From JAWKOK01 sp963848115 (GTDB taxonomy: Bacteria; Chloroflexota; Anaerolineae; Caldilineales; Caldilineaceae), in the NCBI GenBank assembly GCA_963848115.1, contig CAWKCP010000035.1, forward strand, positions 62,001 through 126,000: a stretch of 64,000 nucleotides of DNA, read 5' to 3'. Position 1 is the stretch's first letter, and every line of letters starts with the position of its first letter. The position numbers and the translations under genes were made by a program. Below, piece by piece: positions 41,495 through 50,211 of this stretch. Under the pieces are notes generated by a model. That model had not been told where the DNA came from. It saw only the letters and a list, made by a program, of their open reading frames with translations, and did not search any database.

Positions 41495-42907
41495 TTATCC
41501 CAAGATCTCGATGATGGATGCGCCTAAGAGAGAATCTTGCTCCGGCAAGACTGTTCGCGGGTCGAAGAGCAGATGATCACTCTGGATACGGCAGATGACT
41601 GGAACAGCAAGCGCACGCAACGCAGTTGCGCAGGTGTCCGGTGATTCGACCGGCAGCGCCAGCAGCTTGGTCGGCAATGTTTCTCCCGGCAGACTGCCGC
41701 CGCCGATGGCGCTCTCGCCATCCCAGACCGTACTTGTGATCTGAGCTTCGGCCAACTTCTCTCGCCATGACTCAACTCGTTTCTCCAGGTCCGTCAGCGA
41801 CGCTGCGATCATTCCCCAGACCGGCACTTCTTCGATGATACGTTGCCGTTGATAGCTATGTAGGGTCGCATCCAACGCGGCCAAGACCATCTTGTCGACG
41901 CGCAGCGCACGCGCCATGGGGTGGCGCCGCAGCCGTTCGATCAAGGCTGAGCGGCCGACGATGATGCCGGCCTGGGGTCCGCCAAGCAGTTTGTCGCCGC
42001 TAAAGGTCACGATGTCTGCCCCGGCCGACAGGCTTTCCTGAACAGTCGGCTCGGGCGCTAGCCCGTATGCACTCGTCTCCAGCAATGTGCCGCTACCTAG
42101 ATCATCGATCAGCAACACCGGATCACCCCATTCCTGAAGGCGGCTATGGGCTACATCGGCCAGTTCAGATAGACTCGGCTGGCTGACGAAACCAAGTTGG
42201 AGAAAGTTGCTGCTGTGAATGCGCATGACGGCCCCGGTCTCGGTTGAGATGGCGGCGGCGAAGTCGTGCAGATGGGTCCGGTTCGTGGTGCCGACCTCAA
42301 CCAGGCGGCAACCGCTCTGGCGCAACACATCCGGGATGCGAAACCCGCCGCCGATTTCGACCAACTGGCCGCGACTGACGAGCACGTCGCGATCGGCAGC
42401 CAGTGCGGTCAGCACAAGGTAGACTGCGGCCGCGTTGTTATTTACCACCATCGCATCTTCGGCCCCGGTCAGCGCACAAAGCCGTTGCCGTGCGTGATCA
42501 TGGCGACTGCCGCGCTGGCCGGCGTCCAGTTCGTACTCGAGATTGCTGTAGGCATGGCTGATCTCACTCACAGCCTCTCGGGCCAGCGCGCTGAGCGGCG
42601 CCCGTCCCAAATTGGTGTGGATAATGACCCCGGTTGCGTTGATCACGGGTCGCAGCGTCGGCATCGAGAGCGACTCGATGTAGCCGGCGATTGTGATCGG
42701 CCAAGAATCCAATTCGGGTGCGGATTCGCCGGCTGCAATGGTATGGCGTGCCTGCTCGAGTGATGTGCGTATGGCCGTGAGGACAAGCGCCTGACCGTTT
42801 TTCACCACCAGCGCAGCTATCGCGGGCAACTGCAACAACACATCTACTGAGGGCAGTTTGCGATATTCATTTCCGGCGTTCACTTGGGAATGAGTTTCAG
42901 TCAGCAT
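41495..42907 (-). CDS. selA: L-seryl-tRNA(Sec) selenium transferase
   Basis: Converts Ser-tRNA(Sec) to Sec-tRNA(Sec) using selenophosphate. 470 residues. RPVINATGVIIHTNLGRAPL is the hallmark N-terminal motif, followed by NLEYELDAGQRGSRHDH, VVNNNAAAVYL and the PLP lysine in FSGDKLLGGPQAGII. ATG 42907 is chosen because a perfect TATAAT ends 6 bases before it, implying a leaderless transcript; TTG at 42943 would put the -10 inside the gene. Its presence implies the organism decodes some UGA as selenocysteine; selB, selD and tRNA(Sec) are not in this window. Confidence 0.92.
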   Translation of the reverse strand: MLTETHSQVNAGNEYRKLPSVDVLLQLPAIAALVVKNGQALVLTAIRTSLEQARHTIAAGESAPELDSWPITIAGYIESLSMPTLRPVINATGVIIHTNLGRAPLSALAREAVSEISHAYSNLEYELDAGQRGSRHDHARQRLCALTGAEDAMVVNNNAAAVYLVLTALAADRDVLVSRGQLVEIGGGFRIPDVLRQSGCRLVEVGTTNRTHLHDFAAAISTETGAVMRIHSSNFLQLGFVSQPSLSELADVAHSRLQEWGDPVLLIDDLGSGTLLETSAYGLAPEPTVQESLSAGADIVTFSGDKLLGGPQAGIIVGRSALIERLRRHPMARALRVDKMVLAALDATLHSYQRQRIIEEVPVWGMIAASLTDLEKRVESWREKLAEAQITSTVWDGESAIGGGSLPGETLPTKLLALPVESPDTCATALRALAVPVICRIQSDHLLFDPRTVLPEQDSLLGASIIEILG

Positions 42908-42913
42908 TGTTTC

Positions 42914-42943
42914 ATTATACCGGTTGTTCAGGTTGGAATCCAA
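42914..42943 (-). promoter_or_regulatory. Probable selA promoter
   Basis: On the minus strand TTGGAT, 18 bases, then TATAAT. The -10 ends six bases before the selA ATG, so transcription should start at or next to the first codon. The -35 matches the consensus at only three positions. Confidence 0.45.
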
Positions 42944-43118
42944 GGTTGGACGGCAGATGGGTCCATTTCACACCGGGGGCAGGATTTCACGTGCCGGGGA
43001 TGGTCCAGGAGATGTCGGCATGATCGAATTGGATTGGACCGTCCCTGGCACGTTGTCTCCCCGAATCTGAAATGCACCCACAGCAGATGGCGTGTGGCAG
43101 GACCCGGTTGAGCGCAAC

Positions 43119-43143
43119 AAAAAAGCTGACCATCTGGGTCAGC
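43119..43143 (-). terminator. Rho-independent terminator after tRNA-Val
   Basis: On the minus strand GCTGACC, a five-base loop, GGTCAGC and six T. It lies 82 bases downstream of the tRNA and is well formed. Confidence 0.85.
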
Positions 43144-43223
43144 CTCTTTCGGATTCTATAAATGATGAGAAATCGAGTGACATGTATGTTTTCGATCTCT
43201 TGCTCGCTGCGATCCGTGTTCGT

Positions 43224-43298
<75 letters not shown>

Positions 43299-43493
43299 TC
43301 TCTGACAATCATATCGCCAAAGGTTCTGACAATATATCGGTTTGCGACCTGTTTGTCAAAACAACAGGCAAACGAGGCCGATCTACACCCGGATTGAGAT
43401 GCCGGGCGGCTGATATCGTCGACGAGATGAGCGTATCCGGTCAGACCGCCTATTGATGAGGCCACGCCTCCTTGGACAGAGCTTTCGGACAAT

Positions 43494-43528
43494 ACACGGG
43501 GGGACAATCTCTGATTGTCCCCCCGTGT
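43494..43528. terminator. 16-bp perfect hairpin after uspA-like gene
   Basis: ACACGGGGGGACAATC and its exact complement flank a three-base loop. It lies 35 bases past the stop of the minus-strand UspA gene. No T-run follows on either strand, so it may end transcription by a non-classical way or be a mobile palindrome. Confidence 0.55.
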
Positions 43529-43562
43529 CAGTCTTCAGATTGTTGATTGTCTACCTGTTTTT

Positions 43563-44087
43563 TCACTTATTGTTCTGCGTAAGGGGTCGCATCATCATGA
43601 TCGGAAGCGTCAGGTGGTGGCTGAGGTATTCAGCCGTACTGCGGTGGAGCAGCCGTTCGATTCCTGAACGACCATGGGTTGTCATGGCAATCATGTCAAC
43701 ATCTGTGCTATTAATGTAGTTGAGTATCGCTTTGCCCGGATGGCCATTGAAGCGAATCACAGTATTAACTTTGTACCCATCCTTTTCCAGCTCTTGCACA
43801 TCCGATTGGAGCTCGCGTTGCAGATCGTACGCCTTACTATCTCGCTCCTGACTGGCGTAAATGGGGTGTTGCGTCTCAATGACGTCCCCGCGGGATTCGT
43901 ACATCGGTACTTTGGAGTCAGGCGCCGCCGGTCTTGTCGGTCGTCCGACACGACCGCTGGGAGCCTCAGCTACGCGGATAAGCGTCAGTTCGTTCTGCTC
44001 TGCAGGAAGATACTCCCGAATGCAGTCAAAAACCTGACACGAGAATTCCGATCCGTCAACAGGAATCAGAACTTTATGCTTTGACAT
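43563..44087 (-). CDS. Universal stress protein (UspA family)
   Basis: 174 residues. KVLIPVDGSEFSCQVFDCI is the typical start with the nucleotide-binding aspartate. DMIAMTTHGRSGIERLLHRS is the GxxG region that binds ATP phosphate, slightly altered after the first glycines. A 40-residue insert between strands 2 and 3 (SGRVGRPTRPAAPDSKVPMY) makes it longer than the usual 145. AGGAG lies eight bases before ATG 44087. A cytoplasmic stress role is known for the family. Confidence 0.88.
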   Translation of the reverse strand: MSKHKVLIPVDGSEFSCQVFDCIREYLPAEQNELTLIRVAEAPSGRVGRPTRPAAPDSKVPMYESRGDVIETQHPIYASQERDSKAYDLQRELQSDVQELEKDGYKVNTVIRFNGHPGKAILNYINSTDVDMIAMTTHGRSGIERLLHRSTAEYLSHHLTLPIMMMRPLTQNNK

Positions 44088-44399
44088 CTATCAGTCTCCT
44101 TTGACAACTGAATCATCATTGATCCACGACTTAACACTACCTATAGTATGCCTCAATCGGGCGGAAAACGAAAGGGTGATCTGTCCTGTGATCTTGGGGA
44201 CATTCGTCCCGATCCGGGATCATTGAGATACAATGTTTTCTCTCCGATGCGCTCCCAAGAACCAATATGAGGCCGCGTGATTTGACGTAAATATGGGGCT
44301 GCTCTATGATCTCGAAGATCGGCGTGGTGAAGTTTGATTGATGTTCGGATCTCACCACGTTCGACCATGAGCAATCGATAAAGAATATAGTGAACGGTC
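44088..44399. other. 312-bp divergent spacer
   Basis: Between the UspA gene and nadK, which point apart, so it holds both promoters. TATAGT/TATAGG-like words near 44143-44150 could serve the UspA gene. No gene or stable fold recognised. Confidence 0.5.
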
Positions 44400-45305
44400 A
44401 TGAAGCCAGTGGTACCCTCTATGTCTCAAATCCAGCGCATCGGGATTCTACACCATCCGAAAAAACCAGCGTCGATGTCTCTGGCGAGGGAAATCGGCGA
44501 GCATCTGAGCCGTTCAGGCGTTCGCCATATCTGGCATGAATCAGCATGGCAGGAAGAGGCAGTACTCGGCCACCTGGATCGTGTCGATCTTCTGATCACG
44601 CTGGGTGGGGATGGGACACTATTGCGCGCTGCACGCATGGGGGCTGCCTACAAGACGCCCATGCTGGGGGTCAAGATGGGTCGGCTCGGGTTCTTGGCCG
44701 AGATCATGCCGGATGCCTGGGTCGAACCGCTGCAACAGGTTTTGCAGGGCGACTACTGGCTGGAAGAGCGTCTGATGGTCAACGCACGTGTGGAGCGGCC
44801 AACAGGCGTCGATGGCCAAAGAGAGGTGCTCTGCCAGTACGATGCCCTGAACGATGTCGTGTTGAGCCGTGGCGAGATGGCTCGCGTGGTGCGAATCAGT
44901 GCAGAACTGGATGGAGGCTACCTGACGACCTACACCTGTGATGGTTTGATTGTGTCGACTGCCACCGGAAGCACGGGATATGCGCTGGCAGTAGGAGGCC
45001 CAATACTGCCGCCGGAATTGCGCAACATCTTGGTCATCCCGATTGCACCGCACTTGAGCATGGACCGGGCGATTGTGCTCTCCGAGGGGTCGGAAGTGCG
45101 GCTGGAAGCATTTGCCGACTATCACCCGATGCTGACAGTCGATGGCCAGGTGGTTGTAGAGTTGCTGGACGGTGACCAAGTTGTCGTCGTCGGCAGCCCG
45201 CACAAGGCACGCTTTGTTCGATTTGATGACCATAGTTACTTTCATCAATCCTTAATGGATAAGCTGCGTTGGACCGATGGCAGGAAGAGAGATAATGACA
45301 ACTGA
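44400..45305 (+). CDS. nadK: NAD kinase
   Basis: Phosphorylates NAD to NADP in the cytoplasm. 301 residues. LLITLGGDGTLLRAARMGA holds the GGDGT catalytic motif, GVKMGRLGFLAEI the following NE-like loop, and YTCDGLIVSTATGSTGYALA the Gly-rich substrate loop. VIPIAPHLSMDRAIVL and LTVDGQ are the usual C-terminal signatures. The start may be ATG 44400 or 44421. Its stop overlaps the next gene by 11 bases. Confidence 0.95.
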   Translation: MKPVVPSMSQIQRIGILHHPKKPASMSLAREIGEHLSRSGVRHIWHESAWQEEAVLGHLDRVDLLITLGGDGTLLRAARMGAAYKTPMLGVKMGRLGFLAEIMPDAWVEPLQQVLQGDYWLEERLMVNARVERPTGVDGQREVLCQYDALNDVVLSRGEMARVVRISAELDGGYLTTYTCDGLIVSTATGSTGYALAVGGPILPPELRNILVIPIAPHLSMDRAIVLSEGSEVRLEAFADYHPMLTVDGQVVVELLDGDQVVVVGSPHKARFVRFDDHSYFHQSLMDKLRWTDGRKRDNDN

Positions 45306-45840
45306 AGCGATAAGAGAACAGACCCCGACAGAAGAGGTGCTCCACTGCAAAAACCATCCCGACCGGGAGACGCTGTTGCGGTGCAACAAATGCGGTGAAC
45401 CGATATGTCTCGATTGTGCAGTGCTCACAGATGTCGGGTATCGTTGTAAGGACTGTATTCGTAGCGTTCAGAATAACTATTTCAATGCGCTGACCAAGGA
45501 TAATCCGATTGCGTTTATCGTCGGCTTCTTGGTTACGGTTGTCGCCACACCGATCATCGGGCTTATCCTGCCCCGTTTCGGATTCTTCTTCGGCTCAATC
45601 ATTGCTGTCATGATCGGCTCCAGTGCCGGCGGTATTCTGGCACAGATTATCCGTAGTTCCGTTGGCAAGCGTAGAGGCCGCAAACTGCGCTATTTCGCCA
45701 TGGCAGGTATTGTGTTGGGGGTTCTCATTGGCAGTCTGATTGTGCTGGCGATGACGGGCCTTTTCCCGCTGCTGACCATTCCGATGCTTGTGTTCACCGT
45801 GCTTGCGCTGGGCACAGCTCACCAGTTGCTGCGTACCTAG
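45295..45840 (+). CDS. B-box zinc-finger membrane protein
   Basis: 181 residues. The N-terminal 50 carry a B-box-like zinc finger (CKNHPDRETLLRCNKCGEPI followed by CLDCAVLTDVGYRCKDC). Three to four membrane helices follow (IAFIVGFLVTVVATPIIGLI, FGSIIAVMIGSSAGGILAQI and two more). Such proteins are common in Chloroflexota and their role is unknown. AGGAAGAGAG precedes ATG 45295. It overlaps nadK and is translated with it. Confidence 0.8.
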   Translation: MTTEAIREQTPTEEVLHCKNHPDRETLLRCNKCGEPICLDCAVLTDVGYRCKDCIRSVQNNYFNALTKDNPIAFIVGFLVTVVATPIIGLILPRFGFFFGSIIAVMIGSSAGGILAQIIRSSVGKRRGRKLRYFAMAGIVLGVLIGSLIVLAMTGLFPLLTIPMLVFTVLALGTAHQLLRT

Positions 45841-45945
45841 ATATCAGCAACTGCTGGTTCTTTTTCCACGACGGGAATCGGCCGGATCTTGTTTCGATAC
45901 GGCCAATCGGTCGGGCTCTCGACACGCCTATTTTCGCGCTAACGT

Positions 45946-45974
45946 TTGCCTTCGACTTTCTGCTATGCTATTAT
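45946..45974 (+). promoter_or_regulatory. Possible promoter of the LysM lipoprotein gene
   Basis: TTGCCT, 17 bases, TATTAT. This is the best pair in the 304-base spacer after the B-box gene and lies 170 bases before the lipoprotein start. Confidence 0.4.
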
Positions 45975-46144
45975 GCTTTTCATAAAGTTTCTGACTGTTA
46001 AGGCTGTTCCGGCGTGGCACTGGGCAGCGGAACCATAGCATATTGCACAAGGTGTTTTGCACAAGGTTGTGGTACGCAGTCGAAGCAGGTTTGAAGTCGA
46101 TCCCATCACATCAAGTATCCTAACCATTGCAGGGAGATATCGAC

Positions 46145-47107
46145 GTGGGTATTCGCGCCTCCTGGCTTATCACAATCCTATTGTTGGCGGCGCTGTTTGC
46201 CGGCTGCACCCGCGAGCGACCCACGCCAGAGCCTGCCGACGCGGTTGAACTTCCGGCTCAGTCCGTTACCGCTGAGCCGGAAGCCGATGCGATAAAGCCT
46301 GAAGAAGAGGTCGTGGAGCCTCAGGTTGTCCAGTTGACATTGGAAGCTGAGGACGAGGATGGGACGCCCGCTCCAGACGAAGAAGGAACGCCTGAAGTAT
46401 TCCAATACATTGTCGAACCCGGGGATACGTTGCTTTCAATCGCATTGGATTTTGGCACTGAACTCGAAGTCATCAGGGAACGAAACAATCTTTTCAGCGA
46501 TGAGATTCAGGTTGGCATGCCGCTGCTGATTCCCTATGTAGAGGGTGTCTATGTACCTGGTATGCCGACACCGACGCCCGGACCTGTTCTTTACATAGTA
46601 AAGGCGGGCGATACACTCGGCTCTATTGCTTTGCAGTTCGGCGTTGAGCCGCTTGCGATTGTCGAGGCCAGCGGCCTAATTGACCTTAACTCGCTAACCA
46701 TTGGCGACGAGTTGGTCATCCCGGGTTATCAGCCGACTATATCCGACGAAGAATCAACGGGAAGCGGTGGAGGCACTTCCGTTTCCGGTCAAACACACGT
46801 CGTGCAGGTTGGCGAGTCGTTGTACGGTATCGCTGAGATTTACGGGGTTGACCCCAATGCGATCGCCGAAGCGAACAATGTCAGCAACTGGAATGTGCTG
46901 CGTGTGGGTCAAGAGCTCACGATTCCCGGCATCAGCGACCAGGAGTTCTATGCATTGCGTGGTCAGACTCACGTTGTTCAGTCGGGGGAGAGCCTGTCTG
47001 AAATCGCTGTCCAGTACAATACGACGGTGAGCGAGTTGATTGAAGTAAATGGCCTCACGGATCCCAATGCCATCACGGTTGGGCTAGAGCTGATTATTCC
47101 TGAGTAG
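46145..47107 (+). CDS. Lipoprotein with four LysM domains
   Basis: 320 residues. A signal sequence ends in the lipobox LFAGC, so the mature protein is lipid-anchored outside the membrane. After an acidic, Pro-rich linker come four LysM domains, each starting like QYIVEPGDTLLSIALDFG, YIVKAGDTLGSIALQFG, HVVQVGESLYGIAEIYG and HVVQSGESLSEIAVQYN. LysM binds peptidoglycan-type sugars. No enzymatic domain is present, so it may act as a wall scaffold. GTG 46145 is preceded by AGGGAG at eight bases; the earlier TTG start would cover that site. Confidence 0.88.
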   Translation: MGIRASWLITILLLAALFAGCTRERPTPEPADAVELPAQSVTAEPEADAIKPEEEVVEPQVVQLTLEAEDEDGTPAPDEEGTPEVFQYIVEPGDTLLSIALDFGTELEVIRERNNLFSDEIQVGMPLLIPYVEGVYVPGMPTPTPGPVLYIVKAGDTLGSIALQFGVEPLAIVEASGLIDLNSLTIGDELVIPGYQPTISDEESTGSGGGTSVSGQTHVVQVGESLYGIAEIYGVDPNAIAEANNVSNWNVLRVGQELTIPGISDQEFYALRGQTHVVQSGESLSEIAVQYNTTVSELIEVNGLTDPNAITVGLELIIPE

Positions 47108-47153
47108 CCTTCGCATCGGCTGATGCCGGTTGCAGTATGATTCGAAAATATCG

Positions 47154-47184
47154 ATGCCCGCCGGCATGCCGGCGGGCATTTTCA
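47154..47184. terminator. Perfect palindrome with T-tract, terminator
   Basis: A 26-base perfect palindrome (ATGCCCGCCGGCA and its complement) is followed by TTTC on the plus strand. It follows the lipoprotein stop by 46 bases and can also serve the J-domain gene that converges from the right. Confidence 0.8.
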
Positions 47185-47277
47185 TTGTGAGCCCAACAGG
47201 ATTTCATGTGGCCCGCGTAGCTATTGTCGCCTGTTCCAGCGCTTTAGCAGGATCCCCCATGCAATACGACGCCTGAA

Positions 47278-48750
47278 TTATGGATCCTCGGATGGAGCAG
47301 CGTTCAGCAATTCCGTTGAGACAGGCAGTGTTCCGATCTGTTCAAGATTTGCGACCATGGATGTCGTGAACACCCAGCCGGTGCGGCCATCAGGCAAAAT
47401 AACCTGGGTCCATGCGCTGTCGATCGTGCGCGCGATGGCCGGGAATGTCGCCCCTTTGTCCAGCAATGCCAGTGACTCGGATTCTGTCGTTGTGGAACTG
47501 CGTACGTTGATCTGGTATGTGCGCGGCACCGTGATTGTCACCGAATGCTGAGTGAGCGTTGGGGGTGCGGTTGTAACTGAGGCTGTCGATAGAGTAGGCA
47601 GCGGTTCCTGGGGAGGAAATGGCGTAGGCGTAGTCGGTTCAGGAGTAGCAGGCACCGGTGTTGCGGTTGCTTCCTTTGCTATGGTGACATTGGCGGCTCG
47701 GCTGGCAATGGCTTTAGAAATGAGCGAGGCGCTGTTTTCGAGAACGGAATCGCCCTCGATCTCCGGAGCGCTGAGTGCCGCGGCGAGTTCCCTTGTCATC
47801 AGCTCAGCGCCTGCAGCCTCCACTAGCTGAACCGGTGACCCATCGAGCTCAGGTTCTGTCGTCGGAGCGTCTGCCGTAGTTGGAACAGGGTTGGCGGGCC
47901 GATGAACACCAATCTGCGATTCCTGGCTCTCAGTTGCTTGAGCGTCCAACGGTGGTGGTGCAGTAGCGGTCGGCGCCGTTTCCACCTCTATTTTCGAACT
48001 TTCCAAAGTGGGGACGACAGTTGGGAGAATCGCTGTGGAGGGCCCGGCGCTCGGTTTGAGTGTTGCTTCCACAATTCGGCGCTGCTGAGTGGCCGCTGTT
48101 CTCTCAGGCGACGCCGCTCCTAGCATGGCCCATGCAGCATAGACAGCAACGAGTAGCACAACGAGCGCCGTGGCGAAGGAGACGAAGCGACTCGGACGAG
48201 ACGCTGTCGGCGATTGGTTGACTACCTCCATACGAATGGTGGACCGGGCTCGAACTCCGTTGAGATCGATGTCTAGCCAGTTCTCCACCACTTGACCGAC
48301 GGGAAGCGATGCGGTACGCGCTTCGACATAGAGAAGCATAGGCAGCGGCTTGGCGGGATCCATGCGCTCACCCTTGGTAATTGCAAACCAATCGACGCCG
48401 TCTTCGATGTGAAAGTTGAGGGCCTGGGCAAAACCGCCGACATTGTCGATCCGGAGCTGAGCGTACGCACGTTCCCCGTGGACCACCGCTCCCAGATCAA
48501 CCTGTTCCGGATAGATCACCGGCAAGGGTGGCCGTCTGTCAGAAGCGAGCCTCAACCCTCGCGAGCCATCTCCATGCAGCGCCTCGTACGCCTCATTGAT
48601 CTCTTGGAGCTTCTGCTCTGCGTAGGCCTTGTCTTCGGGTTTGGGATAACGGTCAGGGTGGAATATCCGAACGAGTTGCCGGTATCGATCTTTGATCTGT
48701 TGCGGCGAAGCGTCCCGCGGGAGGTCTAGGATTCGATAGAAGTCTTTCAT
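47278..48750 (-). CDS. J-domain membrane protein with C-terminal SH3-like domain
   Basis: 490 residues with an unusual order. Residues 1-65 are a J domain (DFYRILDLPRDASPQQIKDR, HPD intact in RIFHPDRYP) that would stimulate a DnaK-type chaperone. Next comes an Ig-like beta domain (about 75-185). One membrane helix follows (FATALVVLLVAVYAAWAML), then a long Pro/Thr linker and an SH3b domain (INVRSSTTTESESLALLDKG ... GRTGWVFTTSMV). The J domain should be in the cytoplasm and the SH3 outside. A link between chaperones and the envelope is inference. Confidence 0.83.
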   Translation of the reverse strand: MKDFYRILDLPRDASPQQIKDRYRQLVRIFHPDRYPKPEDKAYAEQKLQEINEAYEALHGDGSRGLRLASDRRPPLPVIYPEQVDLGAVVHGERAYAQLRIDNVGGFAQALNFHIEDGVDWFAITKGERMDPAKPLPMLLYVEARTASLPVGQVVENWLDIDLNGVRARSTIRMEVVNQSPTASRPSRFVSFATALVVLLVAVYAAWAMLGAASPERTAATQQRRIVEATLKPSAGPSTAILPTVVPTLESSKIEVETAPTATAPPPLDAQATESQESQIGVHRPANPVPTTADAPTTEPELDGSPVQLVEAAGAELMTRELAAALSAPEIEGDSVLENSASLISKAIASRAANVTIAKEATATPVPATPEPTTPTPFPPQEPLPTLSTASVTTAPPTLTQHSVTITVPRTYQINVRSSTTTESESLALLDKGATFPAIARTIDSAWTQVILPDGRTGWVFTTSMVANLEQIGTLPVSTELLNAAPSEDP

Positions 48751-49088
48751 ACCATGACGTTTCTAGCAGCGAGCCAACGATGAATGGGCAATGGTGCTTC
48801 GGGTACCATTGTACACGGCAGACCAACCATCAGCATAATGTAATTCGTAAGGTTGCTAGCCGAGATCGATATACTTACGCATGTCGACCAAAGGATGCTA
48901 CAATCTCTGAGGAGTTTTCGCTGTTGCAGTTTGAAATGGTCCGTGCTCTCCCAAAGTTCCCGGCACGGACCACAAATGGAATCGCATGGCCGGCATTCAG
49001 TTGGGCCGTGCCGGAGACATTGGTGGAGTAGGTCCGGTGGATTGGCCCAGGCATCTTGCTTGAAGTCTCGGAGGAGTGAAGCGAGCGT
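48751..49088. other. 338-bp divergent spacer
   Basis: Between the J-domain gene and the DNA methyltransferase, which point apart. A TGCTACAAT extended -10 word near 48894-48902 could start the methyltransferase transcript. No conserved frame recognised. Confidence 0.45.
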
Positions 49089-49970
49089 ATGAAACGAACG
49101 ACCACAACCTCATTCGGCACGAGCAAGCGTGAATCCCACGATTCCTCTGCTTTCTATGAACGTAACCTCTATCAGGATCTGTTCCGCGAGCAGGCATCCC
49201 CCGCGCAAATGCGTGTCGATATCCCATCCCTGGAAGGCTGGAGCGACCAGATCTACCGCCAGTCGGCCACCGAAATGGACTCGATTCCCGACAATGGTGT
49301 CGCGCTGGCTTTCACGTCGCCGCCTTACAACGTGGGGAAAGACTACGACGACGACATGGGAATGGCCGAATATCTCGACTTGATTCGTAAGGTTGGTGAG
49401 GAGATATATCGGGTGCTGCGCCCCGGCGGGCGCTATGTCATTAACATCGCCAATCTGGGCCGCAAGCCCTATGTGCCGCTCCACGCCTTTTTCTACAATA
49501 TCCATATCGAACTCGGCTACCTGCCCATGGGCGAGATCATCTGGCAAAAGGCCAAAGGCGCAAGCGGCAGCTGCGCCTGGGGCAGTTGGAAGAGCGCCAA
49601 GGCGCCCCGCCTCCGCGATGTCCACGAATACCTGCTCATTTTCGCCAAGCAGGACTATTCGCGCCCGGACAGAGGCGAATCCGATGTGGAACGCGATGAG
49701 TTCATGGCGTCGACATTGTCGATCTGGGAAGTCCCGGCCGAGTCGGCCAAACGGGTCGGCCACCCGGCCCCCTTTCCCGTCGAACTAGCAGCGCGCGTCA
49801 TCCGACTCTACTCCTACGTCGACGACGTGATCCTCGACCCCTTCATGGGCTCCGGCTCGACCGGAGTCGCCGCCGTTTGCAATCAGCGCCACTACGTCGG
49901 CTACGATATTTCGCCTGAGTATTGTGACCTGGCGCGAGAGCGCATTCGGTCAGCGATAGAGCGCGGATGA
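49089..49970 (+). CDS. Beta-class DNA methyltransferase (N6-adenine or N4-cytosine), orphan
   Basis: 293 residues. FTSPPYNVGKDYDDDMG is motif IV (catalytic, xPPY), near the N-terminus. VLRPGGRYVINIANLGRKP follows, and VILDPFMGSGSTGVAAV near the end is motif I, which binds SAM. Motif IV before motif I defines the beta class. TSPPY is common among N4-cytosine enzymes, but N6-adenine is possible. No restriction enzyme or specificity subunit adjoins. AGGAG lies about 12 bases before the ATG. It may be regulatory like CcrM-type orphans, or a solitary relic. Confidence 0.9.
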   Translation: MKRTTTTSFGTSKRESHDSSAFYERNLYQDLFREQASPAQMRVDIPSLEGWSDQIYRQSATEMDSIPDNGVALAFTSPPYNVGKDYDDDMGMAEYLDLIRKVGEEIYRVLRPGGRYVINIANLGRKPYVPLHAFFYNIHIELGYLPMGEIIWQKAKGASGSCAWGSWKSAKAPRLRDVHEYLLIFAKQDYSRPDRGESDVERDEFMASTLSIWEVPAESAKRVGHPAPFPVELAARVIRLYSYVDDVILDPFMGSGSTGVAAVCNQRHYVGYDISPEYCDLARERIRSAIERG

Positions 49971-50211
49971 CGCGAATCCGCCTGCGGATGATGTCGGGGC
50001 ATGTGATAGGCGGCGGATAGACCATCAATGTCGGTGAAAAAGACCGCTGCCGCCGATCAGGTGCCCGCCATGGTCACCGGCAACACGACGAGACGGGCAC
50101 GAGAATGGGCGGCTAGACCGTTAAAGAAATTGAGTATGATTCCCGTCCATACTCATGCCCCTACCGTTGCCAATTCATTCAATTCGTGACACATCAGATC
50201 GGAGTCTCACC

